In this document: positions 8,218 through 17,314 of the stretch, in pieces | Layout of the letters: each line of letters starts with the position of its first letter | Position numbering within the stretch: the stretch's first letter is position 1 | From: Amycolatopsis endophytica | GTDB taxonomy: Bacteria > Actinomycetota > Actinomycetes > Mycobacteriales > Pseudonocardiaceae | Direction: 5' to 3' | DNA: 64,000 bases | Assembly (NCBI RefSeq): GCF_013410405.1 | Contig: NZ_JACCFK010000001.1 | Coordinates: 4,278,001-4,342,000 of the forward strand | Notes under the pieces: generated by a model | What the model was told of the DNA's origin: nothing | What the model saw: the letters and a program-made list of their open reading frames with translations, nothing else | The model's database searches: none | Made by a program: the position numbers and the translations under genes

Positions 8218-8506
8218 AGCGGAGCAGGCGTGCGATGAGTCCGGTCACGACGAGCCAGAAGACCGCCGCCAGCCCGTAGTTGACGAGTACGTTCAGGTCC
8301 GGGTTCCCCACCGGGAACAATCCGGGGAAGAACAACGCGAGCGGTTGCGCGATCGAATCGATGAACCGGAAGAAGGCGTTCGCCGCGTTGGCGCCCGCCA
8401 GGACCAGGACGATGTAGATCGCCTCGACGAGCGCGAAGAGCGCCCCGATCCCGGTGACCACTCCGACGGCGGTGCCGCGTCCCCGGTATGTTCCCGTTCT
8501 GGCCAT
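8216..8506 (-). CDS. YggT-like small membrane protein
   Basis: 96 residues, with two hydrophobic segments (about 12-42 and 70-95) around an amphipathic middle containing NAFFRFIDSIAQPLALFFPG. The arrangement resembles YggT-family proteins, whose function is poorly defined. The ATG at 8506 is the only good start. The next gene on the same strand (PspC-like) begins 284 bases upstream, so it may have its own promoter. Confidence 0.55.
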   Translation of the reverse strand: MARTGTYRGRGTAVGVVTGIGALFALVEAIYIVLVLAGANAANAFFRFIDSIAQPLALFFPGLFPVGNPDLNVLVNYGLAAVFWLVVTGLIARLLR

Positions 8507-8589
8507 ACGAAGGAATGGCCCTTGTCGGGAACTTCAAACCCGTTCGGGTGATATCTGCCCGTTTGCCGCAGCGTCCGCCGCCGATCGGC

Positions 8590-8790
8590 TCAGCGGCGTT
8601 CCTTCGGGATGATGACCCACAGCACCAGGTAGACGAGGAACTGCGGGCCGGGCAGCAGGCAGGACAGCACGAACAGCCAGCGCATGGTGCGGGGCTGCCA
8701 GCCCACCCGCCGGGCGAGGCCGGCGCACACCCCGGCGATCACACGGTCGTGGCGGGACCTCGTCAGGGTTGTCGTCGTTGTCGTCGTCAT
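8590..8790 (-). CDS. PspC-domain membrane protein
   Basis: 66 residues from ATG 8790, preceded by GGGGAC. RSRHDRVIAGVCAGLARRVG matches the PspC core and is followed by one hydrophobic segment (WLFVLSCLLPGPQFLVYLVLW) and a basic end. Stand-alone PspC proteins act at the membrane in envelope-stress or two-component contexts; no partner lies next to it. A run of Thr residues (MTTTTTTTL) at the N-terminus reflects an ACG/ACC repeat. Confidence 0.75.
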   Translation of the reverse strand: MTTTTTTTLTRSRHDRVIAGVCAGLARRVGWQPRTMRWLFVLSCLLPGPQFLVYLVLWVIIPKERR

Positions 8791-8889
8791 GTCCCCACGA
8801 TGCCTCCGCCGGGCGCGGTGCGCATCAGTGCGAACCCCCATTTCGTCCCTGGTGCCAGCCCCACCTCCGGGGAGCGGAGACTCATGCCG

Positions 8890-9270
8890 TCACAGGGCGG
8901 CGCAGGCGGCTTTGGCCTCGCTCAGCGCCGTCTCGAACTCGGGGCCGTCCGCGGCGAAGGTGCTCTGCACGACCAGTACCGGCTTGTCGAGCGCGTCGGC
9001 GAGGGCCTGGCGGCTCGGGTCCTGCTCGGCGGCGGCCTTGGCGAGCTGGGCGGCCGCGCCCCAGCGGAGGTACTGCGCGTAGTCGGTCGCCGGGTCGAGG
9101 GTGGTCGTCCTGCCGACGATCTCGCACGCCGTCGCCACGTCCGAGCGGGCCGGTGTGGAACCCAGCCAGGTCAGCCCCACCGCTCCGCCGCCGATGACGA
9201 GCCCCGCCACCAGTGCGACGACGGGAACTCGCCAGCGGCGAACGGGCGTAGCGGTCTGCGGTTGCGTCAT
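8890..9270 (-). CDS. Membrane-anchored protein of unknown function
   Basis: 126 residues. One transmembrane helix (about 15-36) is followed by a helical extracytoplasmic part with two cysteines (CEIVG and AKAACAAL) that could pair. No family was recognised. It lies 40 bases downstream of the MHYT gene on the same strand and may be the last gene of the conservon operon. Confidence 0.5.
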   Translation of the reverse strand: MTQPQTATPVRRWRVPVVALVAGLVIGGGAVGLTWLGSTPARSDVATACEIVGRTTTLDPATDYAQYLRWGAAAQLAKAAAEQDPSRQALADALDKPVLVVQSTFAADGPEFETALSEAKAACAAL

Positions 9271-9309
9271 GGTGAGTCCGACGCGCGCGCGCCCGTTCCG
9301 GTTCCGCGC

Positions 9310-10113
9310 TCAGGCGGGCCCCGGGGACGAGCCCGCGAACACGCGCGGCTCCTCGTCCGTCCCGACCTCGTCCGCGGGCGGTTCCGGTGGGGCCTGTGCC
9401 ATCAGTACCGCGCAGACCGGCACGGCCAGCGCGATCGCGGCGAGCACGAACACCGGGAACAGGAACGAGAACACCTCGCTGCCGGACGGATCCGGGGCCG
9501 TCACGTCGACCTGCACCCGCACCGCGGCCATACCGGTGTAGTGCATACCGGTGACCGCCGCGCCCATCACGAGCCCCGCCAGCAGCCGCCACTGCAGCTT
9601 GTCCAGCGTGGCGGTGAACCAGAGCGCCGCGGTCGCCGCCACCACGGCGATCGCGACGGACAGCGCCACCAGGCCGGACTGGTAACCGATCGTGCCCTTG
9701 ATCTGCACCGCCCACATCCCGGTGTAGTGCATGACGTTCACCGCGATCCCGGTGAGCAGCCCGGCCAGCAGCAGCCGCCACCACTGGAACCGTTCCCGCA
9801 CACCGAAGACCAGCAGCCCGGCGAACACCGCGACGACCGCCAGCACGGCGGACAGGATCGTGCGCGGGATGTCGTAGCGCACCGGCATGCCGGGCGTGGC
9901 GAAGCCGAGCATCGCGATGAAGTGCATGACCCAGATGCCGACACCACCGATCGATACCGCCGCCAGTGCCAGCCACGCCATGCGGGCGCGCGAGGTGACC
10001 GCGGTGCGCGCCTGGAGCGTGCAGGCCAGGCCGAGCGCGCACCCGGCGACCGAGGTCAGGTAGGCCAGGGCCATGACCCAGGTCCCCATTTCGAAGTGGT
10101 GCACGTGGTTCAT
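9310..10113 (-). CDS. MHYT-domain integral membrane sensor
   Basis: 267 residues with about seven transmembrane helices. The diagnostic MHYT motif is present twice (NVMHYTGM, GMHYTGM) and once as a variant (WVMHFIAML). MHYT domains are proposed to bind copper or sense diatomic gases. Here the domain stands alone, without the usual GGDEF/EAL or kinase output. Its ATG (10113) overlaps the stop of the conservon GTPase by 4 bases, so it is produced with the CvnA-D set. It may feed a membrane signal into that complex; this is inference. Confidence 0.8.
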   Translation of the reverse strand: MNHVHHFEMGTWVMALAYLTSVAGCALGLACTLQARTAVTSRARMAWLALAAVSIGGVGIWVMHFIAMLGFATPGMPVRYDIPRTILSAVLAVVAVFAGLLVFGVRERFQWWRLLLAGLLTGIAVNVMHYTGMWAVQIKGTIGYQSGLVALSVAIAVVAATAALWFTATLDKLQWRLLAGLVMGAAVTGMHYTGMAAVRVQVDVTAPDPSGSEVFSFLFPVFVLAAIALAVPVCAVLMAQAPPEPPADEVGTDEEPRVFAGSSPGPA

Positions 10114-10712
10114 CGGACACTCCTCTGGCGGCGCAGCCGCGCGCGCAGCTGGGACATGGCGTGCTCGCTCGTGGTGATCAACGTCTGCTTGGTCGATTCG
10201 GTGGAGCGGGCGTCGCAGTGGACGATCGGGACCTCGGGCGCCACCGAGAGCGCTTCCCGCACAGCTGCGGACGAATGGCGGCGCGCGCCGGGGAACTCGT
10301 TGAGCGCCACCACGAACGGCAGGCGGCGGGTCTCGAAGAAGTCGATCGCGGGGAAGCAGTCGGCCAGCCGCCGCGTGTCGACCAGCACCACCGCGCCGAT
10401 CGCGCCCTTGACGAGGTCGTCCCACATGAACCAGAACCGGTGCTGGCCCGGCGTGCCGAACAGGTACAGCACCAGGTCCCGGGCCAGTGTGATGCGGCCG
10501 AAGTCCATGGCGACCGTGGTCGCCGCCTTGCCGGGGATCCCGCCGACCTCGTCGACACCGACCGAGGCGGCGGTCATCACGGCTTCGGTGCGCAGCGGGA
10601 TGATCTCGGAGATCGACCCGACGAACGTCGTCTTGCCGACGCCGAAGCCACCCGCCACCACGATCTTCGCCGAGGTGATGCGGTTGAGCGTCTCAGAGCG
10701 TGCGTAGTCCAC
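10110..10712 (-). CDS. cvnD: Conservon GTPase (CvnD family)
   Basis: A 200-residue Ras-like small GTPase. The P-loop GGFGVGKTT is at residues 21-29, LFGTPGQHRFWF is the switch II/G3 region, and the usual NKxD is replaced by ALNEFPGA, as is common in this actinomycete family. It starts at GTG 10712, overlapping the DUF742 gene by 20 bases. Known conservons assemble a membrane kinase-like protein, a roadblock protein, a DUF742 protein and this GTPase into a signalling complex resembling eukaryotic G-protein modules. Confidence 0.9.
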   Translation of the reverse strand: MDYARSETLNRITSAKIVVAGGFGVGKTTFVGSISEIIPLRTEAVMTAASVGVDEVGGIPGKAATTVAMDFGRITLARDLVLYLFGTPGQHRFWFMWDDLVKGAIGAVVLVDTRRLADCFPAIDFFETRRLPFVVALNEFPGARRHSSAAVREALSVAPEVPIVHCDARSTESTKQTLITTSEHAMSQLRARLRRQRSVR

Positions 10713-11079
10713 TCAGGACCCTTTCCAGGAGGTCGTGTCGTTCGTCCCAGGTGGCGTTGTCACCGAGGGTGTCCCGCACGGTCACCAGCCCGGTGCCGAG
10801 CAGGTCGCTCACGATCACCTTCGCCACGCCCAGCGGGACGCCCAGGTGCGCCGCGATCTCGGCGACCGACCGCGGCCGCAGGCACAGCTGCGTCACCACC
10901 GACGGCGCGCTCGCGCGGTTGTAGGGCAGGGTCCGGCCGTCCGGTGTGGTCTGGACCAGTGCTTCGATGGCCATCTCCACCGCGGGTTGCGTGCGCCCCT
11001 CGGTCCAGGCGTAGGGACGGGCCAGGGACGGCGAGCGGGAGTTCGCCTGCCGTACCCCGTTCAGGTCGGGCTCACTCAC
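10693..11079 (-). CDS. cvnC: DUF742 protein (CvnC)
   Basis: 128 residues from GTG 11079, overlapping the roadblock stop by 4 bases (GTGA). The family features are an N-terminal [12 protein letters not shown] segment, then [37 protein letters not shown], which is a winged-helix-like core, and [13 protein letters not shown] at the end. It is the third component of the conservon and probably bridges the roadblock protein and the GTPase. Confidence 0.88.
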   Translation of the reverse strand: MSEPDLNGVRQANSRSPSLARPYAWTEGRTQPAVEMAIEALVQTTPDGRTLPYNRASAPSVVTQLCLRPRSVAEIAAHLGVPLGVAKVIVSDLLGTGLVTVRDTLGDNATWDERHDLLERVLSGLRTL

Positions 11080-11483
11080 GGCCTGGCCCGGTACGCGACC
11101 TGGCGCGCCGGTGTCTCGACCATGCGGCCGACACGGTCGACCAGGAGCGTCATCTCGTAGCCGACCAGACCGATGTCGCAGCCGGGGCTGGCGAGCACGA
11201 CCAGGTTCGACCCGTCCCCGACGCTCATCAGGAGCAGGAACCCGTCCTCCATCTCGATGACGGACTGCACCACGCGGCCGGCGGTGAACAGTTCCGCCGT
11301 GCCCACGGCGAGGCTCGCGAGACCGGAGGCGATCGCGGAGAGCTGGTCGGCCCGGTCCTTGGGCAGGCTCTCGTTCGCGGCGACCAGCAGCCCGTCGGCG
11401 GACACCAGCGCGGCGTGCGCGACACCGGCGACCTCCTGGGTGAACGCCTGCACCAGCCAGCCCGGGCCGTGCTCTTCGGTCAT
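11076..11483 (-). CDS. cvnB: Roadblock/LC7 protein (CvnB)
   Basis: A 135-residue roadblock/LC7 fold: [29 protein letters not shown], then [15 protein letters not shown], and the terminal [24 protein letters not shown] strands. In conservons and the MglB family such proteins regulate small GTPases. The ATG at 11483 overlaps the stop of the kinase-like gene by 4 bases. Confidence 0.9.
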   Translation of the reverse strand: MTEEHGPGWLVQAFTQEVAGVAHAALVSADGLLVAANESLPKDRADQLSAIASGLASLAVGTAELFTAGRVVQSVIEMEDGFLLLMSVGDGSNLVVLASPGCDIGLVGYEMTLLVDRVGRMVETPARQVAYRARP

Positions 11484-13789
11484 CGTGGTTCCGCCTTCCC
11501 CTCAGCTGCCTGCCCGTTCCCGTTCCCCGTGCGCGCGCGGGCGGCTCGCATTCCGTTGTAGTGCCTGGCCAGGTTGTTCCGGACCGCGTTCGGATCGCGG
11601 AAATCGGCGGGTTCGGGCGCCGCGGGACGCCGCGGCAGTGCCGCGCCCGGCGCGAGTTGAGCACCGGGACGCCGCGTGGGCAGCCCGGCGCTGGTGACCG
11701 GCACCGCGACCGGCTGTTCGGTCGCGATTTCGGCGGCCCGCCAGGTTTCGTCGACAGGGCTGCGGAAGTCGGGCGAGGGCGCTTCGGTGAACCAGCCGGA
11801 CACGACTCCGTCGAAGATGGGCGTGCGCACGGGTTCGGGCGCGGGGCGGGCCTGCGCCGGAACCGGCTCGCGGGGGACCATCGCGGGTTGCGGGGCGGCG
11901 ACCCCGTCGGCCAGCACCAGCGATCCGGGCACGTGCACGCTGGCGGTGATCCCGCTGTGCTTCGTGCCCGGGTGGGTGGGGCGCAGCCGCACGGTGACGC
12001 CGAGGGGCGCGGCCAGGCGGCCGACCACGAACAGGCCCATGCGGCGGGTGGTCTCCGGGCTGACCGTGTCCCCGGAAGCCAGGCGGGCGTTGGCGGCGGC
12101 CAGGTCGTCCGGCTGCATGCCCAGTCCGCTGTCCACCACCTCGACCAGGAGCCCGCCGTCGGCGCCGCGGTCGGCGGTGAGCACGACCTTCTGCTCGGGC
12201 GGGGAGAACCGGATGGCGTTCTCCAGCAGCTCGGCGAGGATGTGCATGACGTCGCTGGCCGCGTGCGAGCGCAGGGAACCGTTGGGGGCGTTGGCAATGG
12301 CGACCCGGCGGTAGTCCTTGACCTCGGAGGTCGCGGCGCGCAGCAGTTCGGCGGTGGAGACCGGGCCGTGGTCGCGGCGGGCCGGGCTGCCGCCGGCGAG
12401 GACCTGGAGGTTCTCGCCGTTGCGGCGCAGGCGGGTCGCCATGTGGTCGAGGCGGAACAGCTCCTCCAGGCGCTGCGGGTCGCGTTCGTCGGCTTCGAGG
12501 TCCTCGATGAGCGTGAGCTGCTGTTCGACCAGCGACTGGTTGCGCCGGGCCAGCGTCATGAACATCTCACTGACCTGGCGCCGCAGCTCGGCCTGGTCGG
12601 CGGCCAGGCGCACCGCCTGCCGGTGCATGTCCCCGAAGGCCCGCGCCAGCTGCCCGATCTCCTCGTCGCCGTCGACCGGGACCGGTTCGATCGACTCCCA
12701 CGACACGGGTTCGCCCGCGCGGACCTTCTCGATGGTCTCCGGCAGTTCGCGGTTCGCGGCCGTGAGCGCGGCGGCGTGCAGGCGCCGCACCGGGGTGACC
12801 AGTGAGCGTGCGACGAGCAGCGCGATGGCGAGCGCGCCGAGCAGCGCGCCGAGCACCAGCGCGGTGTCGCGCAAAGCGTCGGCACGGGATTCGTCGGTGC
12901 GCTCGGTGACCGTGGCGGACAGGTCGAGGACGAGCCCGGCGAGCACGTCGGACAACGCGGCGGACTCGGTCGCCAGCGGGGTGAGCAGTGCCGTCAGCCT
13001 GCTGGTGTTCCCGGTGGTCAGCGCGTCCTGCAGGGTGGCCTGCCGGTCGCTGTTGCTGGCCGTGATGGACCGGAACCGGCCGAGCGAACCCTGCGGCAGT
13101 CCGCGCTCGACCTGGCTGCCCAGCACGCCTTCCTCGGCGGCGGCACGGGCGGACGCGGCGAGCACGGTGTCGTTGGCGGAGTCGCCGGCCGAGCGGATCA
13201 GCGCCTCTTCCACCGCGCGGGTGGTGCGCAGCTGCATGAGCGAACCGGCGGTGGCGGCGGTGGTGTCCATCTGGCTGCTGCCCGCCGCCGCGATGGCCTC
13301 GGGCAGGATCCGGCTCAGGTCCACCGCGATGTCGTGGTACCCGGCGGTCATCGCGACCGTCGCGGACCCGGTCGCGACGCCGGCCATCCGCAGACCGGCG
13401 AGCCGTCCGAGCACGGTGTCGAGTGTGCGCGAGGTGGCGGAGGGCAGCTTCGCGAACTGGGCGGCCTGCTGCACGCTCGCCGTCTTCGAGTCGACCGCGG
13501 CGATCTGCCTGCTCAGCTCGGCACTGCCCGGCGAGGACGCGGCCAGCACCATCTCTTCCTCGACGAGCCCGGCGAGGTCCAGGGTCGACTGCAGCGCCGG
13601 CAGCTGGTCGCGCACCGCGCTCAGTTTGCTCGCCTCGGCCAGTTCCGCCCGGACGCGCGTACCGGCCAGCGCCAGCGCGACCACCACCGGCAGCAGCAGC
13701 ACGACCGAGATCTTCGTGCGCAGGCTCCAGCCACGCGGGTGCCAGGCTCCCTCGCTGTGCCGGCCCTGCCCGGAGCCCGCAGTATCCAT
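11480..13789 (-). CDS. cvnA: Nitrate-sensor-type histidine kinase-like protein (CvnA)
   Basis: 769 residues. An N-terminal membrane helix (about 25-45) leads to an extracytoplasmic helical region typical of nitrate/nitrite-sensing (NIT) domains (about 50-300). A second membrane helix ([20 protein letters not shown]), a HAMP-like segment and a coiled region with [15 protein letters not shown] follow. A HATPase domain ([13 protein letters not shown]-box, VVDSGLGM G1) and a Pro-rich low-complexity tail complete it. This is the membrane sensor of the conservon. The downstream genes follow with 4-20 base overlaps. Confidence 0.9.
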   Translation of the reverse strand: MDTAGSGQGRHSEGAWHPRGWSLRTKISVVLLLPVVVALALAGTRVRAELAEASKLSAVRDQLPALQSTLDLAGLVEEEMVLAASSPGSAELSRQIAAVDSKTASVQQAAQFAKLPSATSRTLDTVLGRLAGLRMAGVATGSATVAMTAGYHDIAVDLSRILPEAIAAAGSSQMDTTAATAGSLMQLRTTRAVEEALIRSAGDSANDTVLAASARAAAEEGVLGSQVERGLPQGSLGRFRSITASNSDRQATLQDALTTGNTSRLTALLTPLATESAALSDVLAGLVLDLSATVTERTDESRADALRDTALVLGALLGALAIALLVARSLVTPVRRLHAAALTAANRELPETIEKVRAGEPVSWESIEPVPVDGDEEIGQLARAFGDMHRQAVRLAADQAELRRQVSEMFMTLARRNQSLVEQQLTLIEDLEADERDPQRLEELFRLDHMATRLRRNGENLQVLAGGSPARRDHGPVSTAELLRAATSEVKDYRRVAIANAPNGSLRSHAASDVMHILAELLENAIRFSPPEQKVVLTADRGADGGLLVEVVDSGLGMQPDDLAAANARLASGDTVSPETTRRMGLFVVGRLAAPLGVTVRLRPTHPGTKHSGITASVHVPGSLVLADGVAAPQPAMVPREPVPAQARPAPEPVRTPIFDGVVSGWFTEAPSPDFRSPVDETWRAAEIATEQPVAVPVTSAGLPTRRPGAQLAPGAALPRRPAAPEPADFRDPNAVRNNLARHYNGMRAARARTGNGNGQAAEGKAEPR

Positions 13790-13820
13790 TTCTTCCAGTC
13801 CGCTCAGATTCGTGTGCTGT

Positions 13821-13852
13821 CCCGTTTCCGCGCGGGATCGCGGCGAAACGGG
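13821..13852 (-). promoter_or_regulatory. Inverted repeat in the leader of the conservon operon
   Basis: CCCGTTTC (13821-13828) pairs with GAAACGGG (13845-13852); four further inner pairs (CGCG/CGCG) form with a 2-base bulge. It lies 32 bases upstream of the cvnA start, so it would be in the transcript. It could be an operator or an RNA element. Confidence 0.35.
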
Positions 13853-13889
13853 ATGCGGTGATTAGCGTCCCCAAGTGATCGGTGAGAGG

Positions 13890-13918
13890 AGAAAACAACA
13901 GCCGACCGACCTTGTCAA
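13890..13918 (-). promoter_or_regulatory. Candidate promoter of the conservon operon
   Basis: On the minus strand, TTGACA (13913-13918) and TTTTCT (13890-13895) are separated by 17 bases. The -35 is consensus, but the -10 lacks the usual TAnnnT pattern. It would give a ~95-base leader before cvnA. Confidence 0.4.
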
Positions 13919-14155
13919 CCCTGCACTTCACCCACGATGAACGACGTTCGGCCGAATGTCGTAACAGCTCGTCGTGGTGGTGAATAACCGCTGAATGTGT
14001 CACGTCCGGATGTGGATGGACGCGGTGTGGAAATGACTGTCGTACCATTTCCGGGCGCGGTCGGTGAAACATTTACCGACCGTCGCCGGAGTCCATAACC
14101 GACCCCGGGCGCGCACGGTCTAGGCTGCCCCGGTGACGACGAGACCGGCCCGCCC

Positions 14156-15673
14156 GTGAAGCGCTGCGTTCTCCTGCTCGCCTTCGTGCTCGTGGCCTGC
14201 GGTGCGCCCGCGCCCGAGCCCGTTGCGTCCGCGGACGTCGTGTCCCTGAGCGACGGACGGGTCCGTGGCAGCGCCGGTGCGGGTGCCCGGCTTTTCGAGG
14301 GAATTCCGTACGCCGCGGCGCCGGTCGGTGACCTGCGGTGGCGGCCGCCGCAGCCGGTGCGGGCGTGGAGCGGGGTGCGGGACGCGACCGCGCCGGGCGC
14401 GCGCTGCCCCCAGCCGGGCGCGAAGGGCAGCGAGGACTGCCTGTTCCTCAACGTCACCACGCCCGCCGCCGCGGGCGGAGGACGTCCCGTGCTGGTCTGG
14501 CTGCACGGTGGCGCGTTCCTCGGCGGCAGCGGCGACGAGTACGACGCGCGGGAACTGGCCACGCGCGGGGACCTGGTGGTGGTCACCCTCAACTACCGCC
14601 TCGGTGCGCTGGGCTGGCTGGCGCACCCCGCGCTCGCGCACGAGGGCGGGGCCGGTAATTTCGGGCTGCTCGACCAGCAGGCGGCGCTGCAGTGGGTGCG
14701 CGACAACATCGCCGCGTTCGGGGGCGATCCGGCGCGGGTCACGCTCGCCGGCGAGTCCGCCGGCGCGATGTCGGTGTGCGACCACCTCGTCGCACCCGGC
14801 TCGGCGGGGCTGTTCCGTGCCGCGATCATCCAAAGTGGACCGTGTCAGGCACACGCGAGCGCCGGGGCCGCGGTGGCGGCCAGTACCGCGTACGCGGCGA
14901 ACCTCGGCTGTGGCGATCCGGCCGCCGTGGCGGAATGCCTGCGTGACCTGCCGTTCGCGGCACTGCTCACCGCACCGCGGTACTACGACCTCGCCGGGGT
15001 GCCGGTCGCGGGGCCGGTGACCGGCGGCGCGCTGCTGCCCGCGAACCCGCTGGACGCCATGGAAACCGGTGCGGCGACACGGGTTCCGGTGCTGCTCGGG
15101 GTGACCAGGGACGAGTTCACGCTGTTCCTGGCCCAGCAGTACGCGGCCACCGGGAAGACGGTGACCGCCGCGGACTACCCGTCGTCGCTGGCGGAGGTGT
15201 TCGGGGCGCGGGCCCCGGAGGTGTCCGCGGAGTACCCGCTGGCGGCGCACGACGACTCGGCGCCGCGCGCGCTGGCGGCGGCGCTCACCGACGCCTTCTT
15301 CGCCTGCACGGCCAGGGACATGGCGGATTCGCTGTCCCGGACCGGGCCGGTGTACGCCTACGAGTTCGACGACCCGCAGGCGCCGGTGCCGGATTCGCTG
15401 TCCAGCACCCCGTTCCCGCTGGGCGCCGCGCACAGCCTCGAACTGTCCTACCTCTTCGGCGACGGCGGCTCCTTCGACGAGGGCCAGCGGCGGCTGTCGG
15501 CGGAGATGGTGGCCGATTGGACGTCCTTCGTCCGCACCGGCGCGCCCACCGCGGGCTGGCCGCGCTACGACCCGGTGCACGAACAGGTCCGCGCCCTGCT
15601 GCCCGGTGGTGCCGCGATGCAGGAGGATTTCGCGGCCATCCACCACTGCGCTTTCTGGGCGGCCCGTCAGTGA
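14156..15673 (+). CDS. Secreted lipoprotein carboxylesterase (type B)
   Basis: 505 residues starting at GTG 14156. The first ~18 residues form a lipoprotein signal with lipobox LVAC. The body is a type B carboxylesterase/para-nitrobenzyl esterase: FEGIPYAAAPVGDLRW, EDCLFLNVTTP, VWLHGGAFLGGS (oxyanion hole) and LAGESAGAMSV with nucleophile Ser201. A Glu/His pair in the C-terminal half (GVTRDEFTLFL and a His in GAAHSLELSYLF) completes the expected triad. It hydrolyses ester bonds outside the membrane; the natural substrate is unknown. A strong terminator follows. Confidence 0.9.
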   Translation: MKRCVLLLAFVLVACGAPAPEPVASADVVSLSDGRVRGSAGAGARLFEGIPYAAAPVGDLRWRPPQPVRAWSGVRDATAPGARCPQPGAKGSEDCLFLNVTTPAAAGGGRPVLVWLHGGAFLGGSGDEYDARELATRGDLVVVTLNYRLGALGWLAHPALAHEGGAGNFGLLDQQAALQWVRDNIAAFGGDPARVTLAGESAGAMSVCDHLVAPGSAGLFRAAIIQSGPCQAHASAGAAVAASTAYAANLGCGDPAAVAECLRDLPFAALLTAPRYYDLAGVPVAGPVTGGALLPANPLDAMETGAATRVPVLLGVTRDEFTLFLAQQYAATGKTVTAADYPSSLAEVFGARAPEVSAEYPLAAHDDSAPRALAAALTDAFFACTARDMADSLSRTGPVYAYEFDDPQAPVPDSLSSTPFPLGAAHSLELSYLFGDGGSFDEGQRRLSAEMVADWTSFVRTGAPTAGWPRYDPVHEQVRALLPGGAAMQEDFAAIHHCAFWAARQ

Positions 15674-15686
15674 ACCCGAAAACAGG

Positions 15687-15724
15687 GAACGGCCCTGCCC
15701 CCCGGCGGAGGGGCAGGGCCGTTC
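15687..15724. terminator. Terminator between convergent genes
   Basis: A perfect 15-bp stem (15687-15701 with 15710-15724) with an 8-base loop. It is located between the carboxylesterase stop and the stop of the secreted repeat protein on the other strand. Confidence 0.8.
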
Positions 15725-15736
15725 GTCTGGAGGGGG

Positions 15737-17008
15737 TCACTGCTCCTTCGGCGACAGGCTGACGTCGATGGTGTTGCCGGGACCGGTGGCCAGCGGGCTG
15801 ATCAGGCCGGTCAGCGGGCCGCAGTCCTGCAGTTCGGCGATGTCGTAGGTGCCCGACAGGTCACCGCCCGCCAGCGGGTCGAACCCGGGACCGGAGGTCA
15901 GGTTGATCTCCGAGGGCTCCGAGGTCCGGCACTGCGGCGACTCGCTGATCGGGAAGCCGAAGAGCTTGACGGTGGGCAGCTTGATGGTGGTGTGGCTGGT
16001 GGAGCTGAGCACACCACCGGACAGGGTGCCGGTCGTCTGGCCCTCCTGCGCGAAGTCGACGTTCGCGGTGACCGGGATGAAGCCGAACAGCTTGGCCTGC
16101 AGGCTGGTCGGGTCCAGTTGCAGGTCGGCGGTGAAGTTCCCGGTCGCCAGGTCGAGGTTCGCGTCGATCCCGCCGGACAGCGGTGCCGTCGCGCCGAGCT
16201 TCTTGATCACCGAATCGCCTTCGAGGGCATAGCCGTAGTCGATGCCGGTCGGCGGATTGGTCGTGGTGGTGGTCGGCTCGGTGGTGGTCGTGTCCGTGGG
16301 TTCGGTCGGTTCCGTGGTCGTCGGCTCGGTCGTCTCCGTCGGTTCCGTCGGCTCGGTGGTCGTCGGTTCCGTCGTCTCCGTCGGCTCACTGCCACCGTTG
16401 ATGGTGATGTTCGCCAGCACGTTGTCCTGGCCGGCGACCTGCGTGCACTGCGAATCGAAGACGCCGAGGCCGGTGTCGGTGCCGTCGGCGCGCTTCGGGT
16501 GCAGCGTCAGCAGGATGTCGCCCACCGTGATCTCCGCCTGCCCGGCCTGCGTGAAGGTCAGCGACGGCGCGTCACCGGTGGCGACGGTGTCGAACGAGCC
16601 CGAGGCCGGCACCGGGGTCACGGGGATCGTCGCGGGCACGGTCACCGGGATGGTGGCCTCCGGTGCGGTGACCGTCGAGTTCGCCGCGGCGGAACCCTCC
16701 ACCGTCGCCGCCCCGACGAGGGTCAGGCCCTGCGTCGCGGTCGGGGGAACGGTGGCCACGGCCTGCACCTGGAAGGCCGGGGTCGGCTCGCCGACGTTCA
16801 CGGTCGTCGGGATGTCCGCGCTGATCACGATCTGCAGCGTCTGGGTACCGATCAGCGGGAACGGGCAGCTGTAGTTCAGCGTCAGCGAGACCGGGTCGGC
16901 CGAGCTGGTACCGGCCCCGGCCAGCACGGCCGTCAGCGCCGCGCCGGTCGCGACGGTCGCCGACGCCGCCGCCGCGACCATCCTTCTCATTCTGGTTCTT
17001 GTTGGCAC
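15737..17008 (-). CDS. Large secreted protein with DUF6801-like N-terminus and Thr/Glu/Pro linker
   Basis: 423 residues from GTG 17008, which sits behind a strong GGAGG. A signal peptide ends near residue 38 (TSSADP). Residues ~40-200 begin with LNYSCPFPLIGTQTLQIVI, as in DUF6801-type secreted actinomycete domains. A linker of PTETTEPTTTEPTE repeats (about 208-255) joins a C-terminal domain (about 265-423). That domain ends in CRTSEPSEINLTSGPG, then LTGLISPLATGPGNTIDVSL. The C-terminal domain is clearly related to the protein at 19523, the first gene of the mce operon. It is exported and probably cell-wall associated; function unknown. Confidence 0.65.
   Translation of the reverse strand: MPTRTRMRRMVAAAASATVATGAALTAVLAGAGTSSADPVSLTLNYSCPFPLIGTQTLQIVISADIPTTVNVGEPTPAFQVQAVATVPPTATQGLTLVGAATVEGSAAANSTVTAPEATIPVTVPATIPVTPVPASGSFDTVATGDAPSLTFTQAGQAEITVGDILLTLHPKRADGTDTGLGVFDSQCTQVAGQDNVLANITINGGSEPTETTEPTTTEPTEPTETTEPTTTEPTEPTDTTTTEPTTTTTNPPTGIDYGYALEGDSVIKKLGATAPLSGGIDANLDLATGNFTADLQLDPTSLQAKLFGFIPVTANVDFAQEGQTTGTLSGGVLSSTSHTTIKLPTVKLFGFPISESPQCRTSEPSEINLTSGPGFDPLAGGDLSGTYDIAELQDCGPLTGLISPLATGPGNTIDVSLSPKEQ
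16255..16390 (-). repeat. Tandem repeat encoding a Thr/Glu/Pro linker
   Basis: In-frame imperfect repeats of GAR-CCG-ACN-type codons encode two copies of PTETTEPTTTEPTE and shorter variants. The linker is presumably extended and possibly glycosylated. Repeats of this kind change length easily by slippage. Confidence 0.7.
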
Positions 17009-17054
17009 GCCTATCCTCCGGTGTATCGGCAGTGATACGAAAACCGTGTGGAAC

Positions 17055-17075
17055 TGGTAGGAAACGGGTTGCTAC
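17055..17075 (-). promoter_or_regulatory. Inverted repeat upstream of the secreted-protein gene
   Basis: GGTAG (17055-17059) and CTACC (17071-17075) flank an AAC-GG-GTT core. It lies 47 bases upstream of the GTG at 17008, where a repressor could act. The protein partner is unknown. Confidence 0.3.
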
Positions 17076-17278
17076 CGATGGGTAAAGTAGGCACCGCGCT
17101 CCCGCGTTGGCAACATGTGCGCGAAGAAACTCCTTGTGTGCCAAGGAAGTTGTCACCAGCCGCTACGAGTGCGCGTGGCCGACCCGTACGGCGGGGACAA
17201 GGTTGTGGCCGACACTCACCCGCGTGACAAGAATGGGAACACCGGTGTGTACGAACGTGCCAACAACGCGCGCGCGGG

Positions 17279-17307
17279 TTGACCCGCCGAACGGCCGCGC
17301 TTAGTTT
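17279..17307 (+). promoter_or_regulatory. Promoter of the acyl-CoA synthetase gene (probably leaderless)
   Basis: TTGACC (17279-17284) and TAGTTT (17302-17307) are separated by 17 bases. A transcript would start about 7 bases later, at or next to the ATG at 17315. No Shine-Dalgarno is present, which fits a leaderless mRNA. Confidence 0.5.
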
Positions 17308-17314
17308 CCGGCGA

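Larger units (their letters stand above)
13790..14155. other. Divergent intergenic region between cvnA and the carboxylesterase
   Basis: 366 bases, clearly richer in A/T than the surrounding genes. It holds the cvnA promoter candidate and leader inverted repeat listed separately. No further gene or convincing plus-strand promoter was recognised. Confidence 0.6.
17009..17314. other. Divergent promoter region between the secreted protein and the acyl-CoA synthetase
   Basis: 306 bases. It contains the minus-strand GGTAG/CTACC inverted repeat near the secreted-protein start, a GTGACAA-type motif in each orientation (minus strand 17150-17156, plus strand 17222-17233) and the plus-strand promoter at 17279-17307. 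No gene was seen. Confidence 0.6.

Noticed and set aside
8488..10707. 739-codon plus-strand frame opposite the conservon genes
   Set aside because: The composition is typical of an antisense frame, and four clear genes with tight overlaps lie on the other strand.
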